DNA of 64,000 nt, taken from assembly GCF_048544455.1 (NCBI RefSeq), contig NC_133534.1, positions 223,600,292 to 223,664,291 on the forward strand, read 5' to 3'. The notes under the pieces are model-generated. The model was not told the origin of the DNA. It saw only the letters and a program-made list of their open reading frames with translations, and made no database searches. Shown piece by piece: positions 1-12,207 of this stretch. The position numbers and the translations under genes are program-made. This stretch comes from Silene latifolia. Taxonomy: Eukaryota; Streptophyta; Magnoliopsida; Caryophyllales; Caryophyllaceae. Every line of letters begins with the position of its first letter. Positions within the stretch are counted from its first letter, which is position 1.

Positions 1-133
1 ATTTATGCTCCCATGGTAATTGTATCCTTTTGATCATATACCTGTCTTTGTTAGTACAAATGTTCCTTAAACGTTTGTATCAGTTAATATATAGACCGCA
101 TTTAATTTGACATTTTTTGGTATGTCTTGGCAG

Positions 134-358
134 GTGATAATCGAGGGATTAAGAGAATCCGGGATTTTTGCTTCAGTTATTGCATCAGCACAGAAAGTTT
201 CATCAGAAGTCATGAAATCATCGGAGGCCAACAAGACCAAGTCAAGGGAAAAAGTGGAGGTAGGAAGATCATTGTCGAGAAAAGTGCTAGAAATCGAAGG
301 GAGTGATGAATTACAGGCAATCCCACCCTTGTCTCCTCCGGGAATTGATTCAATGTGA
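134..358 (+). CDS. Last exon of an unrecognised protein-coding gene (3' partial)
   Basis: An acceptor (cag at 131-133) opens a phase-0 reading frame of 74 codons ending in TGA at 356-358. The protein tail starts VIIEGLRESGIF and is rich in Ser, Lys and Glu; it ends in a Pro/Ser-rich stretch (IPPLSPPGIDSM). The rest of the gene lies left of the window. I do not recognise the family; the hydrophilic tail has no visible domain. A pyrimidine-rich acceptor and sustained coding character favour a real exon. Confidence 0.5.
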   Translation: MIIEGLRESGIFASVIASAQKVSSEVMKSSEANKTKSREKVEVGRSLSRKVLEIEGSDELQAIPPLSPPGIDSM

Positions 359-837
359 TTCTGATTGATTGAGTATTTGATTCATATTCGTTCTTCTCCT
401 CATGTTCTAGCCAATACACACAATTCGACACAAATATGTACATTGAATCTTTAGGCTTTAGAGAGTACACACATTTGATGCACAACAACTTGTATTGTAA
501 ATGAATAATGCAATTTTTGTCGCCTTTTCCGATTTAAATTCTTGTAACACAGAAACATCACCTCCTTTAATTCTCTTGCACTTGTTCTTTTGTCATCCGT
601 AAAAATGATGCATATACGTACAAAGTATATGTAGTACATAGAAGACGGTAAGTATTGGACTTACAAGTTACATATGCTTTTAATATAAAGTAGAGAGTAA
701 ACATACCAAAAAATTAAAAGTGTAAACCATTGATTGAGACTCCAAAAATAAGAAAAGTGTAACCTATTAACGGGACAAAGAAAGTATATCTTCATCTTAA
801 CGTTAGTCGGCTGAATTCTATACATTTATTTAATGAT
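359..837. other. 3' flank of the first gene, no gene seen
   Basis: AT-rich sequence that should contain the 3' UTR of the preceding exon. I see no conserved coding frame, RNA gene or transposon end here. Confidence 0.4.
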
Positions 838-840
838 TAA

Positions 841-1114
841 GGGGGCGTTTAGTTCAATAACATGGAATGGAATGAATTGGAATATGAATCCATAATGGTA
901 TGGAGTTCTAAATTCATTCCCTCTTAAACTTATTTGGTTCTGTTAAAATTGTAGAAGAGAGGAATAGAGTTCGATACAAGGGGGAAGTTGGGTATGAGAT
1001 TCTAGGGGTTGGAATGGAGTTAGAATTCATCGGGTATCTAACTCTATTCCAAAGGACTCCAACCAAACATTGAAATGAAGCAAATTCATTTCAAGAGAAC
1101 CAATCAAACACCCC
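841..1114. mobile_element. Tourist-like MITE (PIF/Harbinger type), 274 bp
   Basis: The element begins GGGGGCGTTTAGTTC and ends GAACCAATCAAACACCCC, an imperfect terminal inverted repeat. It is flanked by a 3-bp TAA duplication (838-840 and 1115-1117), the target size of PIF/Harbinger elements. There is no coding capacity. The interior is built from 'ggaatgga/attcca' words that partly fold on themselves. Confidence 0.8.
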
Positions 1115-1378
1115 TAAAAGTGATAATTAAATTATATAGTGGAGCTCATATTGTGAGTTTGTGACGGTACCTTTAGGCTCTGTTTGGCAAAACTACCAGT
1201 AGCTGAAACCTGAAAAGGTAGCTGAAAATTGAAAAGTTAATTGAAACCTGAAAAGGTAACTGATAAGGTAACTGAAAATTAGGAGCTGATAAGGTAACTG
1301 ATTATATAAAAAATGTGTTTGGCAAACTAGCGAAAAAGGTAGCTGATTTTGGTTAAATGACGTAAAAGGATATGAAAA

Positions 1379-4300
1379 TCTATCTATATAAAATTATAAA
1401 ACAGAACGTAGTTGCTCATTCATGTACGGGTTTTACTCATTCACGGACTTTTTTTCATTATTTTTCCATAGTATGCCCCTTGGCTCAAAAAAAAAAAAAA
1501 ATCTCTCTAATTCTCTCCCTCACAAAATTAATCAAATCAACAGAATTAATCAAATCCGTTAAATTACACAATTATAGATGCTAATTCTTAATTTTATTAA
1601 TTCCAAATTCTGAGTTTTATTAACTATATTTATCAAATTAAGGAATTATTTTACGTTAATTAAATTAGGGTTTGTTTAAACAGTCACCAGAGTTGAGTGA
1701 GGGATGGTCGCCGTCGCCGATATTGGTCAGAGACACGGCGTCCGTTGGTTGTTGTGGCGGTGTCGCTGGTGGTGATAGGGTAGGGTGTAGAGAGTAGCGT
1801 CATTTGTTTAAACCGTCGCCGACGTTGGGGTGATGGGTGGAGGCAGTCACTGATGTTTAGTGTGTGGCCCGCCGGCAGTGTTGCCGGGGTCGCTGCTTGC
1901 CGGTGGTTGCATGGTGGGCCGTGGGGCGTTAAGGGTTGTTGCCGAATGCCGACATGAACACAATTCTCTATTTGCTTCAATTCTCTACGTTCTGCTAGTC
2001 GTTAGTGTTTTTAATTTTCTTTTTTTTTGGATAAATGTTTTTTTTTTTTTGCTATTTTAGTAATTTAACTATTTTCTTTAGATGAGTTTGAGGTTTTTTT
2101 TTTTTTTGCAAAAATGATAAATATGTACTCAGTGGTGGTGAAGGTGGTGGATGGTGGGTGGCGAGTGGTGGTTGGATGGTGGTAGTTAGAGTGAGAAAAT
2201 AGTAAATGAAGAAGAGAGAGGGACACTATGAAAGAAGGGTATTAAAATGAAATCACTAAAATAAAAGGGGTAATATGGTCATTTACGTCCATGAATGAGT
2301 AAAATCCGTACATAAATGAGCACCACCCAAACAGAAACCAGGACACGTCATCCTAGCCATGTGTCATTCTCTCATTAATTATTTTCCCGCCCAAAAAAAT
2401 GTGTAACCCTAAAATTATTCACAGAGTAGTTTTATCTTTTACTTAGCCGTCTAACCCTTCCTGTCAAATTGCTCTCATCAACTCCATTTTTCATTCTCTT
2501 TTCATGGCAAAATTCATTTTCATGGTGAAAATCGATCTTCTGCTGCCATTTTATATTTGCTAGCCATTGAAGATTCACATAAAAACGATCAAACAATTTT
2601 TTCCCATCACCTGCCTTTCAAAAACATTCAATCTCATGATTGGCTGACGGTCTTCTCCGATCTTATGAAATATCTCAACTGGTGACATATCGTTTGCGAA
2701 GAAGACTTCTCCTTTCTTTCTGTTAGGCCCCTCTTTGAATGATATCTCGATTCCAGCGATCGGTTCCTCCTGTTCGAACGGGGGTTTGAAACCAAATTTA
2801 TCCTCCTCTTGGTAATAATACTTCTCGCTTTATCCAAACATTGTTTTAAGTACAGAGTATTTTGTATGCATCCTTTCATGTACGGGTAGTTGAAGTAGAT
2901 TACTATTTCCTTTTGATAGTAATAAAAATATAATTGAAATTTCACCATCGACACTCATATGCATAAATATGATACTGCGGAATCGGAAGTTTGCTTCAAG
3001 TAATCAAGAAATTTTACCGTAAAAGAATATTGAAGACAAAGGATAAGTGGCCAGATGAGTCATATTATGAGCTTTTTAGTTCGAGGCATTATAGGAATAC
3101 ATATCTATTCACCCAAATTTTACATCACTCCATGATTCACCCCGAACTCGCACATTCTATGGCTAAGCTTGGTCATGCTTTGACTGCTGATGAACTGAAC
3201 TCACTTATGGGATTATCAAGGAAGCCGATATCCATGGCAATGGTTGTATCGGTTTTCATGGGTTTTCTATGGCTGTTACTTCTACTGCTTTTGATAATTC
3301 TTGGGCTTAACCATAAACCGGTATTTATTCTTTTGTTTTAGTGTTATCAATTCTCATTTCTCAATACTGTACGCCAGTGCAAAAGGAAAGTGTTATGGAG
3401 TAGAATGCAAAACTTAAATTTTTTTTAAACAATTGATACATTTGAAAAAACTATGCAATTTAGCATGGTCAATACCAAAATTTTGGTGATCTTCATAATG
3501 ATTTTCTTAACAAAATCTTTTAACCATGGGTCATTAAATATGTATTTAGCTAACTCTTTTGGTTGTCAAGTTGCCAGTTGCCACTATCACTACAAAAGTC
3601 ACATCTCTTACGGTCTGGTAAGACCGATAAAAATGGTTGTCAATAGTCCTATAGCAAAAATTGAGTCGAATGTAACTAAGTGCAATACTGGAATGTACAC
3701 AAACTGACCAGCTTTCCATTTAGCTCTAATATAGTAATTCTTACTACTACTATTTAGTTCCACTAAATGTATTACAGAGTATGTTTCATTGAGTTTTAGC
3801 TGTTGATTTTTCCAATTAATCAAGATTTGGTTTTCTGCTCTCAATACTATCTTCATTTGAAAAATCATTTACCTTTTACTTGGATTGAGGATTAGGAGAA
3901 AAAGGAGGACTGACAAAGTCATTTGATTGGAGTGTCTTAGAGGGTGCGGGAATTGTTAGCAATATGGCCTAAACAAAATCCAACTTACTACAAATCTTAT
4001 TTAAACCTTTTTATACACAACCTTGGTCTGTTTCACCCATTGTCGATTCATTCGTAGAGTAATCTCTCCATGTTATATGCAATTTGGCTTTAAAGTTTAA
4101 AAGTGCGTTATTTCCAATCTTTTTTTTTCCAGTGGTTAAGTTTACTTTGAAAAAAAATAGTTGGACTATAAGAAAAACAAAGTTTGACACCGATTATAAG
4201 AACAAAAAGACCTAGACAACAAAATCAAGGCACCTGAAGGGACTATTCAAAGATGGAAAGTAGTGCAAAGAAGGGATGGGGAATGGCACTATGGCGAAGG

Positions 4301-5280
4301 GACTATTTGTATTCTGTATGAAGATTTTAGTTTGTCGACGGGTGATTAAATGCTTATGTCGAGTATGAGTAGTAATCGAATTATCTTTATTAAATGGAAA
4401 ATAATGGCCTTCTCACTTTTGTGTGCAGATTTTATAAGACGAGTTTATGCGGAGAATGTCACAAGATTATGAAACACGAGAATAGTACCCTACGTGAGCA
4501 AGATTGCTACTAAATAGATTTCTCTCGAGTCTGGATTATGGATAATATCAGGTAAATCGAGAGTGCCATTTTGCACTATTTATAACTTTGAGTCTTCAAA
4601 TTTCAATCAATTTATCTCATGTGCACTTCATATTTCGTTACAACGTTTAATTTATATCCGGAAACAACAAGGATCGATATGCCTTCGGAATTGGTAAATT
4701 CGATTTTTATAAAATTATTCAATTATGTGGGAAGTTTAACCAGGTTTGGATTTTGCCTTAGTGTTATACCTTCTCCATCTCAAGAAAAGCTAATGAAATG
4801 GCAAGCATGAGTGATTTATATTGTAAAACGGTTAATACTTACTAACGGGATGATAATTTTTGAAAAACTTTTAAGGGAGGAGAGGACAGTGAAACTGCCA
4901 TGGAGGGGAGAAATTATGAGACTCTAAATTCAGTAAACACAAAATGGAATTGTTATTTCCCATTTCTCATCAATATGAGTATGTGACCCAAGTGTTTTTC
5001 ATCAACGTGACTTAAATATTTCTCACTTAATTTATTTATTATACAACTTTCTGTTAGAAGTTATCCATAGTTGGTGAATTAGTGAATTACTATGTACTCC
5101 TTAGTTTGGACAGAGTGATTAGTTTGGAGTTGGGCAAATTACAAACCTATTGTTCAAAATTCTAAGATAATTTATATATATAATATGTTATATACCTATA
5201 CTATAGTCATGTATTAACTATTTTTTCTTTTAAAATTCTCCTAAACATACCCGTGCAACTTTGCACGGGTCCTAAACTAG
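1379..5280 (+). mobile_element. Complete non-autonomous Helitron (3.9 kb)
   Basis: The 5' end is TCTATCTATATAAAA directly after an A (1378). The 3' end is a GC-rich hairpin (acccgtgcaa / ttgcacgggt, 5249-5270) followed seven bases later by CTAG (5277-5280) and then a T. Insertion between A and T, a 5' TC, a 3' hairpin and CTRR are the Helitron hallmarks. The two flanks join into one MITE, which supports both ends independently. No Rep/helicase frame is present, so mobilisation would need an autonomous partner. Confidence 0.8.
2624..3341 (+). pseudogene. Decayed coding segments of an unknown gene inside the Helitron
   Basis: Two stretches look protein-coding. At about 2635-2840 one frame reads SHDWLTVFSDLMKYLNW then HIVCEEDFSFLSVRPLFE and DRFLLFERGFETK, broken by TGA codons. 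At 2991-3341 an open frame without an ATG start contains YYELFSSRHYRNTYLF, HPELAHSMAKLGHALTADEL and a hydrophobic segment near its end. They resemble exons of one host gene picked up by the Helitron. I do not recognise the family. Confidence 0.4.
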
Positions 5281-5486
5281 TTATTTAATATTATAGAATA
5301 AAGGGATAAAAAATGGAAAATAAGTCATTTCAGGTACTTGATTTCTCAATGCTAGCATTTCATTTCAGGTACCTTAACCAAATAAGCTACTTGCCAAACA
5401 CTTGCAAAAAAATCAGGTAGCTGAAATTTTGGTCAAATAAGCTACTTTGGTCAAATAAGCTACCTGAAGTGTCGTACCAAACGGAG

Positions 5487-5740
5487 GTATGTCCTCAATG
5501 TTGGCGGTTTCACTACCACACCTCTCCCGCCAAACATCATGCCACTAGGGTTACCACATTTGAGGTCACAATTTCAACATCTCTCCCATTTTTCTCTTCA
5601 ATTTAATTACGGAGTATTCCTTTATATTTATATGCTCAATTATTAATATACATTACGTGTTTATTGTTTCCTTCAGATTATTTAGGTTTTCAAGTAGTTT
5701 GTTTTTTCGCCCTAAATTATTCCCAATTCAACTGCGAGCT
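5487..5740. other. 5' flank of the ARP-like gene
   Basis: Upstream region of the ARP-type gene; the first in-frame ATG is at 5741. The frame is open back to a GTG at 5657 with an Arg/Ser/Phe-rich stretch like an organelle transit peptide, but no in-frame ATG lies there. A transit-peptide exon further upstream cannot be excluded. Confidence 0.35.
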
Positions 5741-8700
5741 ATGGCTTCTGCTAAAAGAGTTAAAATCGATAATTCATCACTTGCTGCAACTACTCCAAAC
5801 TCTCTCAAAAATGTATGCATTGCTGCTTCTTCATTCTTATTTATTGCCTTTTCTATTTTTATTTTTTTTATTTTTTCTGTTTTGGTTGATGAATTAATGT
5901 TAATTTTGATCAGCAGGAGAATAAATTAGCTGATATTTTAAGTATTAAGAATGAGCCCGGCAGAATTGAGTCTATGACGGTCCAACAACTTCGAAATGCA
6001 TTAAGGTCGGCTCATATTTCTATTGTTTCACCGAAATAGAGTCGAAATTTCACAGCTTTTTTAATGGATTGAGCTACATTATAGTATCTCTAGTGCTTAA
6101 TTGCTTGTGTGATGTCATGTACTCCTATGGAATATCTCTCAAGGCAAGAGGAGGATTCTGGTTCAACGTGTGAGCCGCGCTCTTTTGGGAGCGCCCTATG
6201 TTCATGTTCTACCAGATACCCGTTTCCTAGTCTGCTTAGAGTTTTGCTATCAATATGTTTTGATATAAACCCAATGGTTAGTAGAATGCCATACACAATT
6301 ATGCTTGTCTTCTGTTAGAGATTAGCCCGGCAAATTGGGCACGTGGATTTCTCGACTAAGTTAATCGTAGCTTAAAGTAATGCAATTTTGTTCAATATGA
6401 TACCTTTTCTGTGGATTTCATAAATTGGGTTCATGTCACACACAATGGAGGGGATAAAGTCGTTTACTTCATAAACAAATCAAGACTGCATTCCAAAACT
6501 AACTGACTATGAGGGGAATAACTCATTCACTTATAGATTCATCAAATCTTTACTTTTTCATGTGGCACACTACATAAGTTGTTCAAATGGCCGTGAGTTT
6601 TTAACACCCCTCGCATATAAGGCCTTTCGTATGCAAATGAGGGCTCATACGGTGAATCCTTCTACAGTTGCAAGGACACATAATGAACCAATAAGAGGAA
6701 CAGTTCTCGTCTAGCTGCAAATATTTGGCGTAGTTTCATACTTTCATATCATCAATCCAGGTTCAAGTCATGAAACCTAATACCATTTTTAATTATAAAA
6801 TGAGCCTGTGCTACATCCACAAGAAAGAGTGTCTCAAGTTGTCCCAAGACGAATTGGCAATGGGAGGGGTAACCTCTTATTTTATATAGTCTTAATTTCT
6901 TTTTCGTTTTCTTTTAATCAGCATCATGTGACAATCAGATGGGCTAGAGTTTTTAAACACTTCTTCCCATTCCTTTCTCTAGTCAACGTTAATTTCAGTT
7001 ATAGTGTCATTATTGTTTACATGGATTTCTACTCTAGGTCAAGATCCTGCTCTACCTATGTCTTCGGTTGTATTGTGAAATAGAGAAAATATGTTAATGA
7101 GTGTTTATTTATATTCAAAACTAAAGTTCCTTCTGTTACATCTGTGATGAGTCAGAAATGCTGGAGCTTCTACCCAGGGCCGTAAACAAGAGCTTGTTTC
7201 AGCGTTGAAAACTATTTTGGATAAAGAAATTGATGGTATGACTATATTTGATGGTGAACATGGATTAAATAAGTATTGCATGGAGTTTGTTTCATATGTA
7301 TTATGTCTTAAATGCCTTATTTGGGCAAGCAATACTCTTTTTGTAGATGACAAACAATCTCCTGATGAGCACGTCACAGATGAAACTGTATTGACGAAAC
7401 GGCTGCCTAGCAAAAGAAATAAAAAGGCTGTTAACTCTGACATTGTGGAGGTTACTACAGATATCGAAATTGTGAAGCGAGTACAACAAAAAAGCGATGA
7501 TCTTTCTGCAATCGTTTTCTCCCATCATGTTTAAGTTTGATTTTCTATAATATAGTGGAGCACTTTAGTGTTGCATGCCTTTCTCTATTTACACTTGTGT
7601 GCTTTGCATGTCTGAGTTGGCTCAGCATTGCTTCTCTTTCTTATAATATGTATACATGTTTGTATTCATTCCCAAATTCACGGGTGTCCGGGTCGTTTAA
7701 CCGACTTAAGCTTTGCGGGTAAAAAGCGATCTGTTAAGAGAAAAGTAGCTCTAGAAGCTGTTAGCATTCATGACGACGTTGCTCAAGCGGTTGATAAATC
7801 TGCCTCTGAAAAAGAGCCATGGACCATATTTGCCCACAAAAAACCTCAGAAAGGATGGGTTGCTTACAATCCAAGAATAATGAGGCCACCGCCTCTAACA
7901 CGTGATGCTCATTTCGTGAAGCTGATGTCTTGGAATGTAAATGGTCTGCGGGCATTATTGAAGTTAGAGAGTTTCTCTGCACTCCAGCTCGCACAAAGAG
8001 AGGATTTCGATATCTTGTGTTTGCAAGAGACGAAATTACAGGCAAGTTTAGAATTATGTTTTTGTCCATCTTTACAGCTTGATAGTTACTTCTTTTGAAT
8101 AGTTTGTGGTATTTAGTGAACCTAGTGGGCCCAAGTAAATCATACTCTTGTGTGTTGAAATGATAGCAAACAACATGAAGCGGTATTTACAACCATCAAT
8201 ATTTTGCTCACTCTCAAATTATTATCTCTCTAGTTTCAACTGTATGTCGAAGCCCAGGAAAAACTATTTGCTTCTTTTTGGTCCTATAATGCTAACTTGT
8301 GAAATCTCTCTCTAAATTTGTAAGGGACCCTAGTGTCTCATATGAATTCTATCTGTATGCACTAGCCTGCTCCAGCTGAAACTGATCTATTTATTTATAT
8401 ATTTATTAATTTATTTTTAATTCAAACACTTGGGACTTAAGGAGGGTGAAAAACTTAGAGGACGAAATTTGGGTGTTGTTTCACGCTTTAATTAACAGCA
8501 TAGGTTCAGCTTTCACCATATTACAGTGGCATCAAATTTGGAGTTAATATGTAAATGCAGATAGATATGTAATGATGCATGATAGGTAGCTAGAAAAAAT
8601 CTCAAGACTCCAAAGTTATTGTCTTAAGTTCTTAACAAGGCAACTGGATTTGATATTTTGTTTTTTGGTTATTGTTATGCTATTAGTTTATTACTCTGTG

Positions 8701-9526
8701 TTGGTTTCTGAAGAACTGCTTTCTGCAGAACTATGACCATGTAACCCAACACCTGAAACAAATGTCAGGTGCACCACTCCTTACCTGAGGCACGAATGAC
8801 TGATGTTTGTTGTGAACAAGTTAGTTAGACACTTGGTTAAGACATGAAACAATATTACTTCTGTTTTATTTTACTTTTCTTTGTGTCATTTGGTATCGAT
8901 AAAGTTTGATCACTTAAACATTGCTATTGTGCATGTTTTGAGGTTAAGTTAGAATTCTAATTTGTAGGGGAATGACTAAGAGTTATCGTATGTTTTGTTG
9001 GATCTTTGACTAGGAGAAGGACGTTGAACGATCGAGATCTTTTGGAAGGCTTTGAAAATAGCTTTTGGACTTGCGGTGTAGTAAAAAGTGGATACTGCAT
9101 GCAAAGAATTGTTTCACGGGTATGTTCCTAATGACTCTAGGAGAATATCCCATGTTGTGTACAGTGTTTTTCCTATTTTGAATAATTCCTTTTCTCATCC
9201 AACACTTTATTACGTGAGATTTTGAAAAAGCCGATATACCACGTATTGTCAATTTCAGAAGTATTCTTAGCTGATAAACTTTTTGAGACTATGACATTAG
9301 GCCCCGTTCTTTTGGATTAAATTAATTAAGTTAGGTTAGATTAAGTTAACTAAATTAATATTGATTAAACTAGTATAGATCCCGCGCAATCGCGCATGCA
9401 TGCGCGGTACATAGGGCCTTTACATTTTAATGCATTATATATAGATTTTAAATTGACGCTTCATTAAATTTTCATATCATCCCTTTTATTTTAGTATGAA
9501 AAAAATAGTGGAAAAGTTATCAAGAG

Positions 9527-10195
9527 CTATGTTACTCAGACACGGGAGAGGTGTATCGTATCCGATACGTATCGGAGTATCGGATACGCGATTGTGAAAA
9601 TTCAATAATGCGGGAATACGGTCAAACATGTATCTTGATCAATTTTACAGTACGGATACGACACCGCATCTCTAAATATTGAAGGAGATTCATTGCCACT
9701 AGGGTTTTTTTTTACATTGTTATTATATGTTTAATTATTAATATTAATATTATATGTTAATAGCGACAAGTGTATGGCAAATAGGCGTACAGCTAGCACC
9801 CACTTGGAAGTTTAAATCAGAAAGTCAAAGAAAGAGAGAGTAGAATTATAAAATATCATTGGTAAAAGACCAAAACGCCCCCTTTAAACCCTAATTATTT
9901 GGGTAACAGCCGCAATAGTTCACAAGTCACAACTTTGCAACTCTCCTTCCATGTGCCTCATCTCTTTCTCTTCGCCGGCGACTGTCCTCCATCTGAGGCG
10001 AACTCCGGCGATGTTATCAAAGTTTGGATGATTATTTATGAGCAAAGCAACAACCCAGGTAAGAGTGTTAAATATGTTCAATACTGTACCGGTGTCGTGT
10101 CCTTTTCCGGCGTGTCTGACACGTATCACGTGTCGTATTACGTATCGACACGTGATACGCCGGTGAGGTGCCGTGTGACGTGTCGGAGTATCCCT
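9527..10195. repeat. Two copies of a GTGTCGGACAC-type palindromic repeat
   Basis: Positions 9527-9600 (gttactcagacacggg, then stacked palindromes on 'tatccgata') and 10080-10195 (repeated cgtgtctgacacg and cacgtgatacg words ending tgtcggagtatc) resemble the inverted-repeat element at 50845-51056. They may be the two ends of one older copy. Confidence 0.4.
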
Positions 10196-10371
10196 GATCA
10201 AGAGAAATGAGTGAAGTCATGAAATGTGTATATTAATGATTTTTCAAATGATTTCAATTTAAATTTTCTCCAAAAAAATTGTTTTTTTTTTCACAGAAAT
10301 AATAATATAAAATATAAATTTAATTTTTGTATACGAAGTTTGTATGTGTTAAATCATTCACTTCTCTAGTA

Positions 10372-10629
10372 CTCCCTCCATTCAACTCCAAATGGTACAT
10401 TTCTTTTTTCACGTTTGCCAACGCACGTTTTGCATCGTAAATATCTTTAGCTACACTGTTTTAAAAATTATAAAAATTTGATATTTTTAATGTACTCCTA
10501 AAGACGAATATAACAAGATCCCACATGAATATATTTTATCTTATATATCGGGAGAAAATGAGAAGATTCTTCTTACTTGTGAATAGTGTACAAAAGAGAA
10601 ACATACCATTTGGAGTTGAATGGAGGGAG
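10372..10629. mobile_element. Stowaway-type MITE, 258 bp
   Basis: The terminal inverted repeats begin CTCCCTCCATTCAACTCCAA and are complemented at the right end (ttggagttgaatggagggag). The flanking TA duplication is at 10370-10371 and 10630-10631. This is the signature of Tc1/mariner-derived Stowaway elements. No coding frame. Confidence 0.85.
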
Positions 10630-11568
10630 TATATAACAACAGCACTTATAAAAGATTTAGCAAATTATAATTTTTAGATTTATATCAGTTTTGTTTTTAT
10701 TTTAATTAGACGATACGCAATATCATTTAGAGTTTAGAAAATATCATAGTTATTAAAAGATTATATATTAATGAAAAAATAATAATTTATTAAAGCAAAG
10801 TTTTGTTTCCTTATTTAAGAGATTCCTTTCGGAGGGAAAAGTTTTGAGAAATTTATTCTCTTAGGGGGGCGTTTGGTTGGGGGTAATTAGGAAAGGGTAA
10901 GAGAATAGGGAGTGATGATTCCCTTTGTTATTGTTTGGTTAAGTAAATTAATGATACCCTTTACCCATCTATCCTATTAACAAACCTCCTAATAAGGGGG
11001 CGTTTGGTATGGGAAAGAGAAAAAGAATGAGATCAAGAAAGGGAAATAAGGGGTAAGGTATAGAATTACCTTGAATTAAACTTGTTGTTTGGTTATGATC
11101 TTGTAAGGGAATGGTTTATCCCCTTATTCCCTTTGTGGTTGTTTGGTTGTTAAAGAAATGAATCAATCTAATATTACGATTTTTTTTCCTAAACAATTTC
11201 TTTCATTCGTTTTTTTTGTTACGACTTCATAACTATTTTTTCCAGTCCATTTTTTTTTCTACCCTTTTTTTGTGATTTTTTTTTTGTTACTTTTTTTTTC
11301 TTTTATCTTATTCAATATTTTTTTTTGCTATGCAACCTTTTTCAAGTAAACATATTTTTTTTAATACAACTTTTTTTCGAGATAACTTTATTTAGTAACG
11401 CAAAATATTACTTCTTGTCCAAAACACGAAACATTGTTCCACATGACAACCATTAAAAAGTTCAAAAGCAAAAAAAGATTATAAGTTCAACCTACTAGTT
11501 TTTCATAGACTCGAACATCGACATCATTTTAAGCCAAAAGACTTTTGACATATACGCATTTCAATTCA

Positions 11569-11817
11569 TCAGGACACTTTGAAGAAAATCATGAGCTTAT
11601 TTGGTTGGGCCGTCAAGATCGGAGCTACTTCTAAAGTTTCTTGCGGAGTAATACCTTCCAAAGCAAGTAGTACATCTAGCACTTTTTCACCCTTCTCGCT
11701 TATTTCTTGCTCACATCCATCAGCACGTTGCTCACGTTCATCAGCTCGGGACATCACATTAGCCATGGTAAAAAGATGAACATTCATGTCTTTCATAAAA
11801 CCTTGTAAAGAAGCCAA
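11569..11817 (-). pseudogene. Transposon-protein C-terminal fragment, left arm
   Basis: The minus-strand frame contains LQGFMKDMNVHLFTMANVM, Glu/Arg-rich repeats and KVLDVLLALEGITPQETLEV. I infer it to be the C-terminal tail of the Myb/SANT-like companion ORF that often sits beside PIF/Harbinger transposases. That rests on family memory and on the TIR type, not on a search. No start, DNA-binding domain or transposase is present. Confidence 0.45.
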
Positions 11818-12003
11818 CTCCGAATTGCTAGAATTATTAGGTTATTCTAAACTGATACCACTACCCCCCAAGGTTTAGAATTTCATTCCCTTCCTTACCC
11901 ATCTTTTTTTCTCTTTCACTCATAACAACGTAACTTTCAGGAAAAAAAACCCAACGCTCCTGTCAATAATTCTAGCAAGTCTAGCAAGTCTGAGTTAGCT
12001 TCT

Positions 12004-12207
12004 TTGCAAGGTTTTATGAAAGACATGAATGTTCATCTTTCTACCATGGCTAATGTGATGTCCCGAGCTGATGAACCTGAGCAACGTGCTGATGAACGTG
12101 AGCAAGAAATAAGCGAAAAGGGTGAAAAAGTGCTAGATGTACTACTTGCTTTGGAAGGTATTACTCCGCAAGAAACTTTGGAAGTAGCTTCGATCTTGAC
12201 GGCCTAA
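12004..12207 (+). pseudogene. Transposon-protein C-terminal fragment, right arm
   Basis: Inverted duplicate of the fragment at 11569-11817: the same FMKDMNVHLSTMANVM opening and KVLDVLLALEGITPQETLEV end, with a few substitutions (for example ADEPEQRADEREQE against ADEREQRADGCEQE). The shared frame in both arms shows the inversion copied an existing coding fragment. Confidence 0.45.

Larger units (their letters stand above)
1178..5486. mobile_element. MITE of about 0.4 kb split by a Helitron
   Basis: The outer ends are inverted copies: CTCTGTTTGG at 1178 and CCAAACGGAG ending at 5486. Both flanks carry the same internal words (aggtagctgaaa, tcaaataagctac). Removing the Helitron at 1379-5280 leaves about 405 bp of one MITE. 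A clean target-site duplication was not found, so the superfamily is open and the outer ends are good to a few bases. Confidence 0.6.

Noticed and set aside
1684-2060. GC-rich open frames in the Helitron on both strands
   Set aside because: Composition-driven (gtggtg, gccg words); both strands look equally open and there is no recognisable protein.
5657-5740. N-terminal transit-peptide-like extension of the ARP gene
   Set aside because: The frame is open, but its first codon is GTG and there is no in-frame ATG upstream; a plant start there is unlikely without an upstream exon.
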